DNA of 14,370 nucleotides, taken from contig JAYSFC010000100.1 in NCBI GenBank assembly GCA_041913505.1, forward strand, positions 1 through 14,370. The letters are read 5' to 3'. Origin of the DNA: JAYSFC01 sp041913505. Its GTDB lineage: Bacteria > Pseudomonadota > Gammaproteobacteria > Burkholderiales > Burkholderiaceae_C. The translations under genes and the position numbers were made by a program. This document shows positions 13,016-14,370 of this stretch, piece after piece (the first letter of the stretch is position 1; every line of letters begins with the position of its first letter). The notes below the pieces were generated by a model. The model did no database searches, had not been told where the DNA came from, and saw nothing but the letters and a program-made list of their open reading frames with translations.

Positions 13016-14370
13016 TTAATCGGCCAAGGGATCGCCCGCGCTGCCTTCCACGGCGGAGGCCGCACCTTCGGTCGCAGCGGCCATCTCGGCGGCCTCGGCC
13101 TCGGCAATGGCGCGGCGCTCGGCCTCGTCCATCGCGTCCTTGGCCTTGCGCGCCTGGTGGTAGGCCAAGCCCGTGCCTGCCGGGATCAGGCGACCCACGA
13201 TGACGTTTTCCTTCAGGCCACGCAGCTCGTCGCGCTTGCCCATGATGGCAGCCTCGGTGAGCACGCGGGTGGTTTCCTGGAAGGAAGCGGCCGAGATGAA
13301 CGAGTCGGTGGACAGCGACGCCTTGGTGATACCCAGCAACAGGTTGCTGTAGGTCGCGGGGATCTTGCCCTCGGCCTGCAGTGCCTCGTTGGTGTTGAGG
13401 ATCTCGGAGCGCTCGACCTGCTCGCCCGCGATGTAGCTCGAATCGCCCGAGTTCTCGACCACGACGCGGCGCAGCATCTGGCGAACGATCACCTCGATGT
13501 GCTTGTCGTTGATCTTCACACCCTGCAAGCGGTACACATCCTGCACTTCATCGACGATGTAACGCGAGAGCTCTTCGATCCCCAGCAGGCGCAGGATATC
13601 CTGCGGATCAGCCGGGCCGTCCACGATCGATTCGCCCTTGTTCACCACCTGGCCTTCGTGCACGAGGATGTTCTTTTCCTTGGGCACGAGTTCCTCCCAG
13701 ACCTTGCCGTCCGGATCGGTGATCTGCAGGCGCACCTTGCCCTTGGTTTCCTTACCGAAGGAGATGGTGCCGGTGATCTCGGCCAGCGTGCCCTTGTCCT
13801 TGGGCGTGCGGGCTTCGAACAGTTCAGCCACACGGGGCAGACCGCCGGTAATGTCGCGGGTCTTCTGGCCTTCGACCGGAATACGCGCCAGCACCTCGCC
13901 GGGGCCCACGTCCTGACCGTCGCGCACCTGGATCAGCGCGCCGACCTGGAAGCCGATCGTCACCGAGTGGTCGGTGCCGGGGATCTTGACTTCCTTGCCG
14001 TTGGCGTCGATCAGCTTGACCTGCGGACGCACCACCTTGGCAGAGCCACGGCGCTTGGGGTCGATCACCACCAGGGTGGACAGACCGGTCACTTCGTCGA
14101 CCTGCTTGGCCACCGTCAGACCTTCTTCCACGTTCTCGAATTTCACCTGACCGGCGAATTCGGTGATGATGGGTCGGGTCAGCGGGTCCCAGTTGGCCAG
14201 GATGGTGCCGGCCTTGATGGTCTGGTCGGCCTTGACCGACAGGATGGCGCCGTAAGGCACCTTGTGGCGCTCGCGCTCGCGGCCGTGTTCGTCGTGGATG
14301 ACGATTTCGCCGGAACGGGCAATCACCACCAGCTCGCCCTTGGAGTTGGTCACGTAGCGCATCGTGGCGT
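13016..14370 (-). CDS. rpoC: RNA polymerase beta' subunit RpoC, C-terminal part
   Basis: The visible 450 residues are the C-terminal third of beta'; the gene continues past the window's right edge. It begins in the lineage-specific insert of the trigger loop, with barrel-sandwich-like stretches (DEHGRERERHKVPYGAIL and AKQVDEVTGL). It then returns to the core with DITGGLPRVAELFEARTPK, the C-terminal trigger helix. Downstream are HIEVIVRQMLRRV, TKASLSTDSFISAASFQETT, RVLTEAAIMGKRDELRGLKE and NVIVGRLIPAGTGLAYH, all typical of the beta' C-terminus. It ends with an acidic, Ala-rich tail. As the last gene of the rpoBC transcript it is followed by a strong terminator. Confidence 0.98.
   Translation of the reverse strand, partial: ATMRYVTNSKGELVVIARSGEIVIHDEHGRERERHKVPYGAILSVKADQTIKAGTILANWDPLTRPIITEFAGQVKFENVEEGLTVAKQVDEVTGLSTLVVIDPKRRGSAKVVRPQVKLIDANGKEVKIPGTDHSVTIGFQVGALIQVRDGQDVGPGEVLARIPVEGQKTRDITGGLPRVAELFEARTPKDKGTLAEITGTISFGKETKGKVRLQITDPDGKVWEELVPKEKNILVHEGQVVNKGESIVDGPADPQDILRLLGIEELSRYIVDEVQDVYRLQGVKINDKHIEVIVRQMLRRVVVENSGDSSYIAGEQVERSEILNTNEALQAEGKIPATYSNLLLGITKASLSTDSFISAASFQETTRVLTEAAIMGKRDELRGLKENVIVGRLIPAGTGLAYHQARKAKDAMDEAERRAIAEAEAAEMAAATEGAASAVEGSAGDPLAD

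Noticed and set aside
12412..13203. A plus-strand frame crossing the lemA-like gene, the rpoC terminator and the rpoC end
   Set aside because: It spans three unrelated elements and has no recognisable domain or start context.

Overview
The window is high-GC chromosomal DNA. It most resembles a betaproteobacterium of the Comamonadaceae (Acidovorax / Alicycliphilus / Diaphorobacter-like). This rests on protein style, on the gene orders pilT-cNMP protein-pilU and rsmB-DUF4390-ntrY-ntrX, and on an AT-rich dispersed repeat of a type I recall from that family. The assignment is inference; no taxonomic marker gene is complete here. Apart from short intergenic gaps the DNA is fully coding, and I see no prophage, insertion sequence, CRISPR array or island boundary.

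Layout. (1) Positions 1-2115, plus strand: the 3' end of pilT, a stand-alone cyclic-nucleotide-binding domain protein, and pilU, closed by a strong terminator. This is a type IV pilus retraction operon. (2) 2136-3065, plus strand: a beta-hydroxyacid dehydrogenase of the 3-hydroxyisobutyrate dehydrogenase family. (3) 3110-4894, minus strand: yraN, diaA and dolP, divergent from rsmI (4894-5817, plus strand). This is the enterobacterial rsmI/yraN-diaA-dolP neighbourhood without lpoA; the rsmI and yraN start codons overlap by one base. (4) 5871-7124, minus strand: a short Hsp70-like ATPase (YegD type) whose leader contains the terminator of the tRNA gene upstream. (5) 7216-7291, minus strand: tRNA-Phe(GAA) with its own near-consensus promoter and terminator. 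(6) 7344-12885, minus strand: lemA-like gene, rsmB, a DUF4390 gene, ntrY and an ntrX-like regulator. Its first four genes are joined by ATGA or longer overlaps. (7) 12951-14370: the terminator and 3' third of rpoC.

How the genes fit together. The pilT/pilU ATPases power pilus retraction, and the cNMP protein between them may link that to a nucleotide signal. DiaA (replication initiation), YraN (nuclease-fold), RsmI (16S rRNA methylation) and DolP (outer-membrane maintenance) are housekeeping genes in a conserved cluster. The rsmB operon joins another 16S rRNA methyltransferase to a membrane sensor kinase and its response regulator. That regulator has only a receiver and a Fis-type DNA-binding helix; the sigma54-activating AAA+ domain of classical NtrX is absent.

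I did not find a clearly new multi-gene system. The points most worth a second look are the stand-alone cNMP protein inside pilTU, the AAA+-less NtrX-like regulator, a degenerate 24-bp repeat that occurs once between genes and twice inside coding sequence, and a C-A mismatch in the tRNA-Phe acceptor stem.
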